64,000 bases of DNA from Enterovibrio norvegicus_B. GTDB lineage: Bacteria > Pseudomonadota > Gammaproteobacteria > Enterobacterales > Vibrionaceae. The notes under the pieces were generated by a model. It was not told the origin of the DNA, did no database searches, and was given only the letters and a program-made list of their open reading frames with translations. Of the stretch, positions 24,771 through 34,166 are shown piece after piece. Numbering within the stretch: position 1 is the first letter of the stretch; the number at the start of each line of letters is the position of its first letter. A program made the position numbers and the translations under genes. The DNA lies in assembly GCF_002876705.1 (NCBI RefSeq), contig NZ_MDAG01000013.1, positions 1 to 64,000 on the forward strand, given 5' to 3'.

Positions 24771-26300
24771 ATGATGCAGGCAATCCAGTGGCTTAACGAT
24801 CAACGAGAGTTGTTGTTAACTCGCCTCAAAACACATTTTGTGCATGCAACGGCGCTCTTCGTCGTGCTTGCCTGTGGCCTGTGGTTCATCATTCCTCACC
24901 CCGTCATTCCTGTTGCCATTGGCCTTATCCCTCTCGCCATTCTGATTACCATCAGCCAGCCTGTGTTATTGGGTCTGTTGTTTATCGCCTTTTCATTTTT
25001 TCGTCTTCACGAAGCTTTCGCGCCTTTATATTCCCTAAAAATCCCACTAATGCTCTCTTTGGGCACACTGACCACCTTGGCGTGGCACATCGGTATCAGT
25101 GGAAAAATTCGAATGTTCAACTGTGCTGAACTGACGGGTTTCTACGTATTTTTTGCACTCGTCACCATTGGCATCCCTCTGGCTGGAAACCTCGGTGAAG
25201 CGTTCAATTATTACAAACAGACGTACATTAAAATCGGCATCATGACCCCTGCTCTGGCTTGGCTTTTGTGTAACGTTCAACACTACAAAAAAGCCCTGAA
25301 CATGATTTCGATTTCAGGTCTGCTTATTGCGCTGGTAACGATTTACAACAAGGTCAATGGCATTGGCATGGTGGAAGAAACACGCGTTACTGTTGGGCGC
25401 GATTTAGGATCAGTGCTTGGCGACCCCAATGATTTAGCCTTGGTGCTGCTGTTTCCGTTCTCTTTCACGTTGAGTATTGCCATGACGCCGGGTTTGTCGA
25501 AGAAGCAGCGTTTCTTCGGCCTTGTTACGGCCATCGCCATCTTCATCGCTATCATTGGTACACAAAGCCGAGGTGGCTTATTGGGCATACTGTCAGCGCT
25601 TGGCACACTGGCATGGCGACGGGTGAAATCCAAAGCACTGCTGTTCACCTTAGGCACCATCGTCTGCACCATTTTATTCTTTGCAGCGGGCATCAGTGAC
25701 CGTAAATCAGGTGGGGCAGCGGAAGAAGGGCTAGATGCATCAGCAAAAGGACGCCTTTACGCATGGGAAGCCGCTTTCTTTATGGCTGTCGATAATCCAA
25801 TTTCTGGCGTAGGTCTCAACAACTTTTACTTCAACTACTTCTATTATTCCCCCCACTGGGATGGGTTAAACCACGCCGTTCACAGCACGTGGTTTGGCGT
25901 ATTGGGGGAAACGGGATTTATCGGCCTGATCGCCTTCCTTGTCATGACGTTTATTATCTACCGTTCAGCCCTTAAGACGGTCAATATCGTGGTGGCAAAC
26001 GCCACCTATTACTCGCCCGTCGTTCGAACCATCGGCGAAGGACTTTACTCAGGCATCATCGCGTTTTGTGTTTCAGGCACTTTTCTTACTCAGGGTTTCA
26101 CATGGCCTATATATATCCTTTTGGCGCTGACCGCAGCGGTATCAAACTATGTCAGGGTACAAGAGGTAGAAAGGAAGAAAGAGGCTGAAGCCAGAGGAGA
26201 TGCCGACGATGAACCCGAGGATGTACCACAGACAGCCAAGAACGCATTCTCACGCCCTGCTCGACCCGTGATCCCCAATCCGTATGCAAAGAAAAGGTAG
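24771..26300 (+). CDS. O-antigen ligase / polymerase-like membrane protein
   Basis: The protein has 509 residues, about 12 membrane helices and a charged cytoplasmic tail of about 60 residues. The Wzy_C-type region is visible as IGTQSRGGLLGIL followed by a large periplasmic loop with GRLYAWEAAFFMAVDNPISG, then the conserved HSTWFGVLGETGFIGLIAF. These are marks of the ligase/polymerase family that acts on lipid-linked glycans. The gene stands alone between phoPQ and pgsA and not in a glycan cluster, so whether it is WaaL, a protein O-glycosylase or a Wzy polymerase is open. Confidence 0.82.
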   Translation: MMQAIQWLNDQRELLLTRLKTHFVHATALFVVLACGLWFIIPHPVIPVAIGLIPLAILITISQPVLLGLLFIAFSFFRLHEAFAPLYSLKIPLMLSLGTLTTLAWHIGISGKIRMFNCAELTGFYVFFALVTIGIPLAGNLGEAFNYYKQTYIKIGIMTPALAWLLCNVQHYKKALNMISISGLLIALVTIYNKVNGIGMVEETRVTVGRDLGSVLGDPNDLALVLLFPFSFTLSIAMTPGLSKKQRFFGLVTAIAIFIAIIGTQSRGGLLGILSALGTLAWRRVKSKALLFTLGTIVCTILFFAAGISDRKSGGAAEEGLDASAKGRLYAWEAAFFMAVDNPISGVGLNNFYFNYFYYSPHWDGLNHAVHSTWFGVLGETGFIGLIAFLVMTFIIYRSALKTVNIVVANATYYSPVVRTIGEGLYSGIIAFCVSGTFLTQGFTWPIYILLALTAAVSNYVRVQEVERKKEAEARGDADDEPEDVPQTAKNAFSRPARPVIPNPYAKKR

Positions 26301-26385
26301 ATGCGAGATTAGAAACTAGAAATCTTGAGAAGAAGCATCGAGATAATAAAGAAAAAACCGACAAGCATAGGCATAACGATGGAAT

Positions 26386-26412
26386 TGAAAAAGGCCGCTG
26401 AGCGGCCTTTTA
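26386..26412. terminator. Bidirectional terminator between the ligase-like gene and pgsA
   Basis: Arms aaaaggccgct and agcggcctttt lie between two convergent genes. Confidence 0.87.
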
Positions 26413-26443
26413 CGTGGAAAGCGGTGATGAACAGCCAGTTGTT

Positions 26444-26995
26444 TTAGTCGGCGTTCAGCAAGTCGTCTTTCGCGGCAAGCAGGTACTGATACATTGACCA
26501 GTAAGTCAGCGCTGTTGCTACGTAAAGCGCAGCATAGCCGATGTACAACACGATATCGTCATGTCGCCAAATCAGCATGGTCAGTGCAAACATCTGTGCG
26601 GCGGTTTTGAATTTACCCACCCAAGACACTGCAACGTTAGCGCGTTTGCCAAGTTCAGCCATCCACTCACGCAGTGCTGAAATAATGACTTCACGGGCAA
26701 TCATGGTTGCCGCTGGAATCGTGACCCAAATGGAATGGAAATGCTCGGTGATCAACACCAGTGCAATCGCCACCATCACCTTGTCTGCGACAGGGTCAAG
26801 GAAAGCGCCAAATCGGGTTGTTTGCTCAAGGGTTCGAGCGAGATAACCATCAAGCCAGTCAGTGAAACCGGCAACAACGAAAATCAGAGCAGCGACCATG
26901 GCCGACCACTCATAAGGCAAATAGAACGCCACAACAAAAACCGGAATTAATGCGATGCGTATGAGAGTCAGAATAATTGGAATGTTCAGTCGCAT
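26444..26995 (-). CDS. pgsA: CDP-diacylglycerol-glycerol-3-phosphate phosphatidyltransferase
   Basis: PgsA makes phosphatidylglycerol phosphate, the committed step toward phosphatidylglycerol and cardiolipin, in the inner membrane. The 183-residue protein carries the full CDP-alcohol phosphotransferase motif as DGYLAR, eight residues, then GAFLDPVAD, with all catalytic aspartates. About five to six hydrophobic segments are present, and the N terminus MRLNIPIILTLIRI is typical. The gene follows uvrC, as in E. coli (uvrY-uvrC-pgsA). Confidence 0.96.
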   Translation of the reverse strand: MRLNIPIILTLIRIALIPVFVVAFYLPYEWSAMVAALIFVVAGFTDWLDGYLARTLEQTTRFGAFLDPVADKVMVAIALVLITEHFHSIWVTIPAATMIAREVIISALREWMAELGKRANVAVSWVGKFKTAAQMFALTMLIWRHDDIVLYIGYAALYVATALTYWSMYQYLLAAKDDLLNAD

Positions 26996-27038
26996 AGTTT
27001 TTATTTCTTATGAATGACCGCGTTATGGTGCTTGAAAC

Positions 27039-28865
27039 TCACGGCTGTTGCAATGACGAATGAATCTTCTCAGCCAAAACTCGGCTAATTCCCGGCACTT
27101 TGGCTATTTCTTCAACAGACGCACGCTTAAGTTCCTGAATTCCGCCTAAATACTTGAGCAGTGCTTGTCGACGTTTTGGACCCACGCCTTCAATTTCTTG
27201 CAACACACTGCTCTTTCTCGCTTTTGCGCGTTTTGCTCTGTGCCCTGAAATCGCATGGTTATGGCTTTCATCACGAATATGTTGAATAAGGTGCAACGCT
27301 GGCGAGTCCGACGGCATAGAAAACTCTTCGCCAGACACTTTAATCAGCGTTTCAAGCCCCGGACGACGCGTGGTGCCCTTAGCGACACCCAACATGAGCG
27401 GATGCTTAGGCCAATCAGCCATAAGCGGACCAACGACCTCCCACGCACGATTTAGCTGGCCTTTACCGCCATCGACCAAAATGATGTCAGGGATTTTCTC
27501 TGGGTCGACTTGCTTGCTGTAACGACGCTCTAGCACTTGCGCCATCGCTGCATAGTCATCACCACCGGTAATGCCCGTGATGTTGTAACGTCGATATTCA
27601 GATTTCAGCGGTCCATCTTGGTTGAACACCACGCATGAGGCGACGGTTTGCTCACCCATGGTATGACTGATGTCGAAACACTCCATGCGTTTCACTGACT
27701 CGAGATTTAATGCCTCTGTCAGCATCGCAAAACGGTTGTGGATCGTCATCTTGTGATTAATCTTGCTGGTTAACGCGGTTGCTGCATTGGTTTGTGCCAA
27801 CTTGAGGAAGCGTGCCCTCGCGCCGCGCGGTTTGCTTTGAAGGTGTATTTTGCGTCCTGCAATTTCTGATAACGCACTGGCAAGGGATTCAAGTTCTTCC
27901 CCCATTTCCTGTCCTATCAAAATGCTTGTTGGGATCGTTCGCCCTTCCGCTTGGTTCAAGTAGAACTGACCAATAAAGCTGGAGACCAATTCATTGGTTT
28001 CTGTATTTGCAGGCATTTTCGGGAAATAGCTGCGACTACCTAACACCTTACCTTGGCGCAAAAACAGCACGTGAATGCAGGCAATCCCGTTCTCGACTGA
28101 GACACCAATGGCATCCAAATCATCATCACTGTCTTGCGAAACAAACTGTTGCTCTTGGACACGACGGAGTGATTGGATTTGGTCGCGAAACTCGGCGGCT
28201 TTTTCAAATTCCAGCGTTTGGCTCGCGGCTTCCATTTTCTCCACCAGCGTCGCAATCACCTGTCGATTTTTGCCCTGCAAAAACATGCGGGTGAAATCGA
28301 CAAGCTCGTTGTACTCTTCATCCGAAATGATGCCTTCGACACAGGGGGCGGAACAACGACCAATCTGATACATCAAACAAGGGCGTGTGCGGTTGCCATA
28401 CACGGAGTCTTCACACTGACGGACAGGGAATATTTTCTGCAGCAGATACAAGCTCTGCCTAACAGCGCCAGCATCAGGAAATGGTCCGAAGTATTCACCT
28501 TTGCGCTTTTTCGCACCACGATGAATAGACAATCGTGGATGTTTACTGGCAGACAAGAAAATATAGGGGTAAGACTTATCATCACGTAGCAAGACGTTGT
28601 AACGCGGAAGGTGCTTCTTGATCAAGTTGTGCTCAAGGATGAGCGCTTCTGTTTCACTGTGGGTGATCGTCACTTCAACATTGGCAATGTTTCGCACCAA
28701 TGCGCGTGTTTTTTCGCCAGGGACGTTTTTGCGGAAATAGCTAGAGAGTCGTTTCTTTAACGACTTGGCTTTACCGACATAAATGATCTCACCGGAGGCG
28801 TCCATCATACGATAGACGCCCGGTTTATCTGAGACAGTCTTTAAGAAATCTTTGGCATCAAACAC
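27039..28865 (-). CDS. uvrC: UvrABC excinuclease subunit C
   Basis: UvrC makes the two incisions of nucleotide excision repair after UvrB loading. The 608-residue protein shows the N-terminal GIY-YIG nuclease (GVYRMM and IIYVGKAKSLKKRL), a UVR motif around residue 205, the RNase-H-like second nuclease (ECFDISHTMGEQTVAS and DIILVDGGKGQLN), and the C-terminal helix-hairpin-helix pair (IEGVGPKRRQALLKYLGG, VPGISRVLAEKI). The start is a GTG with a weak ribosome binding site, 15 bp behind the uvrY stop, so translation may be coupled. Confidence 0.97.
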   Translation of the reverse strand: MFDAKDFLKTVSDKPGVYRMMDASGEIIYVGKAKSLKKRLSSYFRKNVPGEKTRALVRNIANVEVTITHSETEALILEHNLIKKHLPRYNVLLRDDKSYPYIFLSASKHPRLSIHRGAKKRKGEYFGPFPDAGAVRQSLYLLQKIFPVRQCEDSVYGNRTRPCLMYQIGRCSAPCVEGIISDEEYNELVDFTRMFLQGKNRQVIATLVEKMEAASQTLEFEKAAEFRDQIQSLRRVQEQQFVSQDSDDDLDAIGVSVENGIACIHVLFLRQGKVLGSRSYFPKMPANTETNELVSSFIGQFYLNQAEGRTIPTSILIGQEMGEELESLASALSEIAGRKIHLQSKPRGARARFLKLAQTNAATALTSKINHKMTIHNRFAMLTEALNLESVKRMECFDISHTMGEQTVASCVVFNQDGPLKSEYRRYNITGITGGDDYAAMAQVLERRYSKQVDPEKIPDIILVDGGKGQLNRAWEVVGPLMADWPKHPLMLGVAKGTTRRPGLETLIKVSGEEFSMPSDSPALHLIQHIRDESHNHAISGHRAKRAKARKSSVLQEIEGVGPKRRQALLKYLGGIQELKRASVEEIAKVPGISRVLAEKIHSSLQQP

Positions 28866-28880
28866 AGTGAACAGAAATAG

Positions 28881-29525
28881 TTAGAGAGTTTCTGTGTCTA
28901 GCATACCATGACGAATTGCCAGATGGGTTAATTCAACGTCGCCGTTAATTCCCAACTTACTGAACAATCGATAACGATAACTGTTGACGGTTTTAGGGCT
29001 AAGGCTCAACTGCTCTGAAATGTCCGTCACTTTTTGCCCTTTGGTGATCATCAACATGATTTGAAGTTCACGCTCAGACAAATTCTTGAACGGATTTTCC
29101 GCCGCAGGCGAAAACTGACTTAGCGCCATTTGCTGTGCAATTTCAGGTGAAATGTAGCGTTGGCCACTGTTCACCGCGCGAATTGCCTGAACCATTTCAT
29201 CCGCCCCTGCACCTTTAGTGAGGTAGCCAGCCGCTCCTGCTTGCATGACTTTGGTCGGAAATGGGTTTTCAGTATGAATAGTTAGAACAATAATCTTGGC
29301 GTCGGGGTTGTAGCGTAGGAGCTTTCTCGTTGCTTCTAAGCCACCGATACCAGGCATGTTCATGTCCATCAAGATAATGTCCGCATGATTGCTACGACAC
29401 CACTTGACTGCTTCCTCACCGCTTTCGGCTTCCCCTACCACTTTAACACCACGAACGTCTTCGAGAAGACGTCGTATCCCTGTGCGAACCAGCTCGTGAT
29501 CATCTACAAGGAAAACACTTATCAA
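28881..29525 (-). CDS. uvrY: GacA/UvrY-family response regulator
   Basis: This NarL/FixJ-type regulator of 214 residues is phosphorylated by BarA (VarS in Vibrio) and activates the csr-type small RNAs. The receiver carries D8, D9 and the phosphoacceptor D54 (LMDMNMPGIGGLEATRK). The LuxR-type helix-turn-helix reads LSERELQIMLMITKGQKV to SPKTVNSYRYRLFSKL. The start is a TTG preceded by ggagaaac, giving MISVFLVDDHEL, which matches the family start. The order uvrY-uvrC-pgsA is conserved. In Vibrio the orthologue is called varA. Confidence 0.95.
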   Translation of the reverse strand: MISVFLVDDHELVRTGIRRLLEDVRGVKVVGEAESGEEAVKWCRSNHADIILMDMNMPGIGGLEATRKLLRYNPDAKIIVLTIHTENPFPTKVMQAGAAGYLTKGAGADEMVQAIRAVNSGQRYISPEIAQQMALSQFSPAAENPFKNLSERELQIMLMITKGQKVTDISEQLSLSPKTVNSYRYRLFSKLGINGDVELTHLAIRHGMLDTETL

Positions 29526-29950
29526 GCTTGTTTCTCCACTATGATTTTGGCTCGCCTTGCGCCGGGATGGCGCTCGACTTGAACTGCATATTACTTGAGT
29601 TTAACCCAACAATAAAAGAGCGAACACATTGATTATGTGTAAAAGAACATGTTTTTCGTTTTAAAACGTAACAAATAAGCCAACAAGGTCAAAAAATTCA
29701 GCATGTCTTCATTCGTTGGCGTGAAAATCTGTTTAAACCCAAAAAGTTAGCGTCAGTGTCTATCTTGCACACAAAACACAAACTGTCTACCTTTCAGTAC
29801 AGATCATTGCCCAACCCTGTTCTATTCCACTATTTTGTATCAAAAAGTCGCGTCATTGAGAATACTATAAGCAAAAGTTATGGCACATTTTCGATCCCAT
29901 AAGTACGCTAAAAAAGACATTACGTCACCACAGCTAAGAAGGAAAAGACA
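29526..29950. other. Divergent intergenic region uvrY / amidotransferase
   Basis: These 425 bp hold the promoters of uvrY and the amidotransferase gene. I see no gene, RNA gene or repeat in it. Confidence 0.45.
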
Positions 29951-30694
29951 ATGACATTAACCCTTGGGATATTGCTGTGTGATGATCACTATCCAGAGTC
30001 TCAAGCGGTATATGGGCACTATGATGAAGCCTTCAAGCGCCTTTTCGACAACAGTGCTGTGTCTTCCTTTGTGACCTACCGCGTGTTTGAAAACACCTTC
30101 CCAGCATCTCCCTCAGAATGTGATGTTTGGTTGGTCACGGGCAGTAAATGGGGCGTGTATGAAAGCGACCCTTGGATTACCCAGCTCATCAACTTTGTGC
30201 AACGCTGCGACCAAGAAGGCCAGGCATTAATTGGTGTCTGCTTTGGTCACCAATTGATCCACCTAGCATTGGGCGGAAAAGCAGCCAAATCCAACAAAGG
30301 ATGGGGAATGGGTCTCTACCCTGTCGGCATTCTCGACCAAGACGCGTTCGATACGGGTGCTCAGCAAGCCTCCCTCAATTTGATAGCTGTGCATCAAGAC
30401 CAAGTCTTAGAGTCCGCGCCTGATTTCGACGTCTTAGCGGGTTCCGATTTTTGTCCCATCGCCATCACTCAAAAAGATACCCGCGTATTGACCATGCAAT
30501 GCCACCCTGAGTTCACGGATGAGTTTCTACTTCAATTGATTGAACGCTTGAGAGAAAAAGCGGGCGATGAAAAAGTGGATGAAGCCGCAGCGATTATTCG
30601 TGCGTGCGGCATGGGTGACAGAAGCATCGTCATCCATCGCCTGTTTGCGTTTTTGGATCAGCAAGTGGTGTCACGAGAAAAACGCCAAGCCTAA
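29951..30694 (+). CDS. Class I glutamine amidotransferase-like protein
   Basis: The 247-residue protein has the GATase1 fold. The nucleophile elbow is GVCFGHQLIHLALGG, with Cys about residue 98, and the His-Glu pair lies in MQCHPEFTDEFL, so the triad is complete. There is no synthetase domain, and the protein resembles the stand-alone GMP-synthase-like group (YfeJ type), including gamma-glutamyl hydrolase-like enzymes of unknown substrate. A strong aaggaaaag site precedes the ATG. The gene stands alone. Confidence 0.87.
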   Translation: MTLTLGILLCDDHYPESQAVYGHYDEAFKRLFDNSAVSSFVTYRVFENTFPASPSECDVWLVTGSKWGVYESDPWITQLINFVQRCDQEGQALIGVCFGHQLIHLALGGKAAKSNKGWGMGLYPVGILDQDAFDTGAQQASLNLIAVHQDQVLESAPDFDVLAGSDFCPIAITQKDTRVLTMQCHPEFTDEFLLQLIERLREKAGDEKVDEAAAIIRACGMGDRSIVIHRLFAFLDQQVVSREKRQA

Positions 30695-30729
30695 CGACAC
30701 AAGATCCAAGATTGGGAAGACCCCATCCT

Positions 30730-30828
30730 CTTCCCTCTCATCTTTCATCTCTCACCTCTCATCTTTCATCTCTCACCTCTTATCTCTTATCTCGCACCTC
30801 TTAACTCGCACCTCTGTTCTCTTACCTC
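30730..30828 (+). repeat. Polypyrimidine low-complexity repeat
   Basis: The DNA behind the amidotransferase gene is a degenerate repeat of ctctcatctttcat and ctcacctctcat type units, almost without purines other than A. A similar shorter tract lies at 15930-15985. It may be a degenerate satellite; no coding role is seen. Confidence 0.7.
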
Positions 30829-30977
30829 ATTGCATTTTTTGATGTGTACATTCTCAATATGCAAACCAAGGTGGCTATACGCACAGAATACGGTTACATC
30901 TTATTGAATAATAAGACTTACTATACTGGCATTTAATTTGCTCCTTTGTGTTCATCAAACACGACGGGAGCTAAGCC

Positions 30978-31856
30978 ATGACATCATCGTTAAACCAGCC
31001 GCTGATATTTGTTGGACCACCACGTTCAGGTGTGACGCTGATTTCTAACTTGGTTTTCCATCATACCGATCTGTGTTGGCTCGATGAGAGTTTTGAAAAA
31101 CACCCGCGCTCGCAATGGCAAAACCGTGTGTTCACCCAAACCAGCCAATGGCGTTCTTTTGGCGTGCTTGGCAACACCATGCTTTCAGGAATGGCACGAG
31201 AATTCGCATCAACACCTTCAGAAGCCCTGTCATTTTGGGACGACTATTCACGTGATGAAATTGATTTCTTCCGTGGGTTTGCAAAAGGTAAACATGCCAC
31301 GCCCATTGAAATTTCAACCATCAAAGAGGTGCTGAGAAAACGCTTAATCGCGACGCAGCGCCCTCGCCTTGCGTTGAAATTTACAGGCCCATCGCGCTTG
31401 CATTATTTAAGCAGCCTGTTTCCCGAAGCGAAGTTCGTGAACATCGTTCGCGATCCTGCCTCTACCGTCAACTCTATGCTCTCGACAGAAGAATGGGAAT
31501 ATCAAGGAAAACATATGCTGTGGTGGCGTGGTGCATACTCCATCAGAGAGCTTGCACAATATGACATGCTGCGTGATCACCCGATTGCGGGCACGGCATT
31601 TCAACTGAATAAATTGCTTCAGACAACCAAGCAAGAAGAGGAAGAATTAGGGCTTAACATGCTCACCATCGATTACGAGCGTTTCTCAGCGAATCCTTAT
31701 GAAACAATGGCATCTATTCTTGATTTTGCAGACTTACCCGCCAGCCCACACATCAATGCGGCAATGAAACAAAACGAGATCCGATGCAGTAACAAGGTAA
31801 TGAAGATGCCGGCAACCGACATCAATACCGTATATACCTGGTGTCCTGCGTCCTAA
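30978..31856 (+). CDS. Sulfotransferase family protein
   Basis: The 292-residue protein has the PAPS-dependent sulfotransferase signatures. The 5'-phosphosulfate loop is FVGPPRSGVTLISNL at the N terminus, and the 3'-phosphate region is KFVNIVRDPASTVNSML at about residue 155. The ATG has a gggag site 8 bp upstream. The acceptor (a glycan, lipid or protein) cannot be inferred, and there are no PAPS synthesis genes nearby. It could also be one of the many sulfotransferase-like proteins with other roles. Confidence 0.83.
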   Translation: MTSSLNQPLIFVGPPRSGVTLISNLVFHHTDLCWLDESFEKHPRSQWQNRVFTQTSQWRSFGVLGNTMLSGMAREFASTPSEALSFWDDYSRDEIDFFRGFAKGKHATPIEISTIKEVLRKRLIATQRPRLALKFTGPSRLHYLSSLFPEAKFVNIVRDPASTVNSMLSTEEWEYQGKHMLWWRGAYSIRELAQYDMLRDHPIAGTAFQLNKLLQTTKQEEEELGLNMLTIDYERFSANPYETMASILDFADLPASPHINAAMKQNEIRCSNKVMKMPATDINTVYTWCPAS

Positions 31857-31892
31857 TCCCCTCGCCCACGACATTCAATAAGCGAACACACA

Positions 31893-31930
31893 AGAACGCC
31901 TTCCCTAAACAGGAAAGGCGTTTTTTCTTT
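31893..31930 (+). terminator. Terminator after the sulfotransferase gene
   Basis: Arms aacgcctt-cc and gg-aaaggcgtt are followed by T-rich DNA. Confidence 0.82.
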
Positions 31931-31934
31931 TCCT

Positions 31935-32270
31935 TTACTTAAGGCGCGTCAGATTTGATGCAAAGAACGTGGTATTTACCGTGTTCTTTCTCAGCCCCTT
32001 CGGTTTCATGTTCAAACCAGGGAACTCGTCATCCAGAGCATCAAGAGCTTTAAGGTATTGATCCGCGTATCGCGTTCACTTTTGGTGATACCCGTAAAGA
32101 ATAGAAACATACTTGGAAATCCGTAATACCAAAGCGACTAAAATACGCACTCACCAATGCCCCTGGCACTGATGTAAAAACATACTTCAGCGCACATAGT
32201 CTTAAACAGCCGCCATACTCAGCGCTCGGTATTTCCCCAATTGTTATTGTCCCTTCCCTTTCCTCTACAG
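31935..32270 (-). pseudogene. Decayed gene with a frameshift, family not recognised
   Basis: On the minus strand one frame is open from about 32270 to 32050 and encodes ALKYVFTSVPGALVSAYF and then SRFGITDFQVCFYSLRVSP. Near 32070 the reading passes to another frame, which gives ADQYLKALDALDDEFPGLN and then MKPKGLRKNTVNTTFFASNL, and stops at 31935-31937. Both halves look like real protein, but neither has a proper start and no single frame joins them. This suggests a frameshifted, N-terminally damaged gene. The original function is unknown. Confidence 0.5.
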
Positions 32271-32379
32271 CATTGATTCATTCGCCATGCAAAAAACGCA
32301 TGATCTTTTTGCATCTAATTCATTTGCTTCATGCCATTGATAACTCTACTCTACGCGCCTTTCTCACCCTGAGGTCGCT

Positions 32380-32556
32380 ATGTTTCGAACATCATTGCAA
32401 TCACAATCTTTGGCGTCTCAGCTCTGCCGCTGGGCAATCGTCCTTATGTTAACGCTTGTCGCGGTGCATCATTGCGCGCCTTTTCAGCGTGCATTAACGG
32501 AATATGCCGTCGACGGCGGGTGTCATCAACAACACAGAGAAGCCCCCCATCACTGA
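32380..32556 (+). CDS. Small putative membrane protein, 58 aa
   Basis: An ATG with a gaggt site six bases upstream opens a 58-codon frame: MFRTSLQSQSLASQLCRW, then a hydrophobic helix AIVLMLTLVAVHHCAPF, then a His-rich end CHQQHREAPHH. A single N-terminal helix with a Cys/His-rich tail is similar in plan to small DUF2946-type proteins, but I cannot confirm the family. It lies in otherwise non-coding DNA upstream of an MFS gene. Confidence 0.45.
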   Translation: MFRTSLQSQSLASQLCRWAIVLMLTLVAVHHCAPFQRALTEYAVDGGCHQQHREAPHH

Positions 32557-32654
32557 GTAAAACATGCGGTGCATATAACAGAGTCAGCACGCGCTATTTT
32601 CGAATTTACAAGCAATAAGTGAACACGATTCACTCTCAACGTTAAGGTAGTTTA

Positions 32655-33863
32655 ATGAGTATTTTCCGTTTCCCGCTCGTCGTTTGGATGGGAATAGGGA
32701 TATTGATCATCAGCCTAGGGATCAGGCAGTCATTTGGTATTTTCATGATGCCTATCAGCGACACGTTCCAAACAGGACGTGAATTTTTCAGCCTCGCCAT
32801 TGCCGTGCAAAACCTCATGTTTGGCGCGTTCCAACCTTTTATCGGGATGGCAGCTGACAAATTTGGCGCAAAACGCATCATCGCTATTGGTGGTGTCGCT
32901 TACGCACTCGGCCTATACCTCACGTCCATCGCCACCAGTGCAGGCATGTTGTACGTGTCTCTTGGGATTTTGGTTGGCTTGGGTCTTAGTGCGACCAGCT
33001 ACGTCATCATTTTGGGTGCGGTTGCCAAAGTTGTACCCGCAGAGCACACCGCGAAAGCATTTGGTTTAACCACTGCTGCAGGTTCATTTGGCATGTTTGC
33101 CGTGATCCCAGGCGCGCAGTCATTACTCGCCAATTTTGACTGGCAAACAGCCATGCAGGTTTTCGCGGTACTTTGTACCATCATGATTGCCTTCTCAGTT
33201 TTTGTAAGAACATCGCAAGGGGCGGGACTAGCAAACCCTGCTGACGACTCTCAAACACTAAAACAAGCACTCAAAGAAGCGTTCAACCACAAAGGTTACT
33301 GGTTCATTCATGCTGGTTTCTTTGTGTGTGGTTTCCAAGTCATGTTCATTGCTACCCACCTACCAAGCTACATTGCAGATAAGGGGCTACCCGGCAATAC
33401 AGCAGCGATGGCATTGGCCTATGTGGGTATTTTTAATATCTTCGGATCGTATTTCTGGGGATTGATGGGCGATCGCTTCAACAAGCGCTACGTCATGTCT
33501 TCTCTATATATGATGCGCTCTGTGGTGCTGGCTCTTTTTGTGACGTTACCACTAACAACAGAAACCGCGACAATCTTTGGCGCAGCCATTGGTTTTTGTT
33601 GGTTAGGCACCGTGCCACTTACCTCAGGATTGGTTCGCCAAATCTTTGGAGCACGTTACATGTCGACCTTGTACGGTTTGGTTTTCTTTACACACCAAAT
33701 TGGCAGCTTCATGGGCGCATGGGTAGGTGGTCGTGTCTTTGATCACTACGGTTCATACGAGCCGATTTGGTGGGCAACAGTGGTTCTCGCACTAACCGCA
33801 GCCATTCTTCACCTACCCATCAACGATAAACCGATCGTCCGTGTTGTAGCGCAACCCGCTTAA
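32655..33863 (+). CDS. MFS transporter, monocarboxylate-porter-like
   Basis: The protein is an inner-membrane carrier of 402 residues with 12 predicted helices. It begins FPLVVWMGIGILIISLGIRQSFGIFM, the loop after helix 2 reads GMAADKFGAKRII, and the second-half loop reads GLMGDRFNKRYVM; both are standard MFS motif A. The general character (SFGIFMMPIS, GLGLSATSYVIILGAV) is that of bacterial carriers near the monocarboxylate porter group. The substrate is unknown and the gene is alone, with a terminator behind it. The ribosome binding site is aagg. Confidence 0.85.
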   Translation: MSIFRFPLVVWMGIGILIISLGIRQSFGIFMMPISDTFQTGREFFSLAIAVQNLMFGAFQPFIGMAADKFGAKRIIAIGGVAYALGLYLTSIATSAGMLYVSLGILVGLGLSATSYVIILGAVAKVVPAEHTAKAFGLTTAAGSFGMFAVIPGAQSLLANFDWQTAMQVFAVLCTIMIAFSVFVRTSQGAGLANPADDSQTLKQALKEAFNHKGYWFIHAGFFVCGFQVMFIATHLPSYIADKGLPGNTAAMALAYVGIFNIFGSYFWGLMGDRFNKRYVMSSLYMMRSVVLALFVTLPLTTETATIFGAAIGFCWLGTVPLTSGLVRQIFGARYMSTLYGLVFFTHQIGSFMGAWVGGRVFDHYGSYEPIWWATVVLALTAAILHLPINDKPIVRVVAQPA

Positions 33864-34166
33864 TCCACTTAAACGGCTCGGTCAACATCGCTATTCAAGC
33901 AACATACATCGACTATGAAATGGGCCTTTATAAGGCCCATTTTCATGTCTATTCCTTGCGAAAAAGCTATTGTTTTTGGGCGTTTCACCGCTCATACAAA
34001 ATGAGAGTATTTACTCGCGATTGCATTATTAATTGAACAATGTATCGGAAACGTTAACTAGTTGTTGATTCTGTTATCATTTATCAATGCTAGATATGCA
34101 CCTCGCCCGCCTCCCTGCTAGTTTGAAAGCGAGTGCATTCAATACACCATTAATTAGGGGTTAAAA
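33864..34166 (+). other. Intergenic region with a terminator
   Basis: The 303 bp hold the terminator at 33915-33945 and, further right, AT-rich DNA that should carry the promoter of the hydrolase gene. No gene is seen. Confidence 0.45.
33915..33945. terminator. Terminator after the MFS gene
   Basis: Arms aaaatgggcct (with flanking atg) and aggcccatttt form a nearly perfect hairpin with A/T flanks. Confidence 0.83.
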
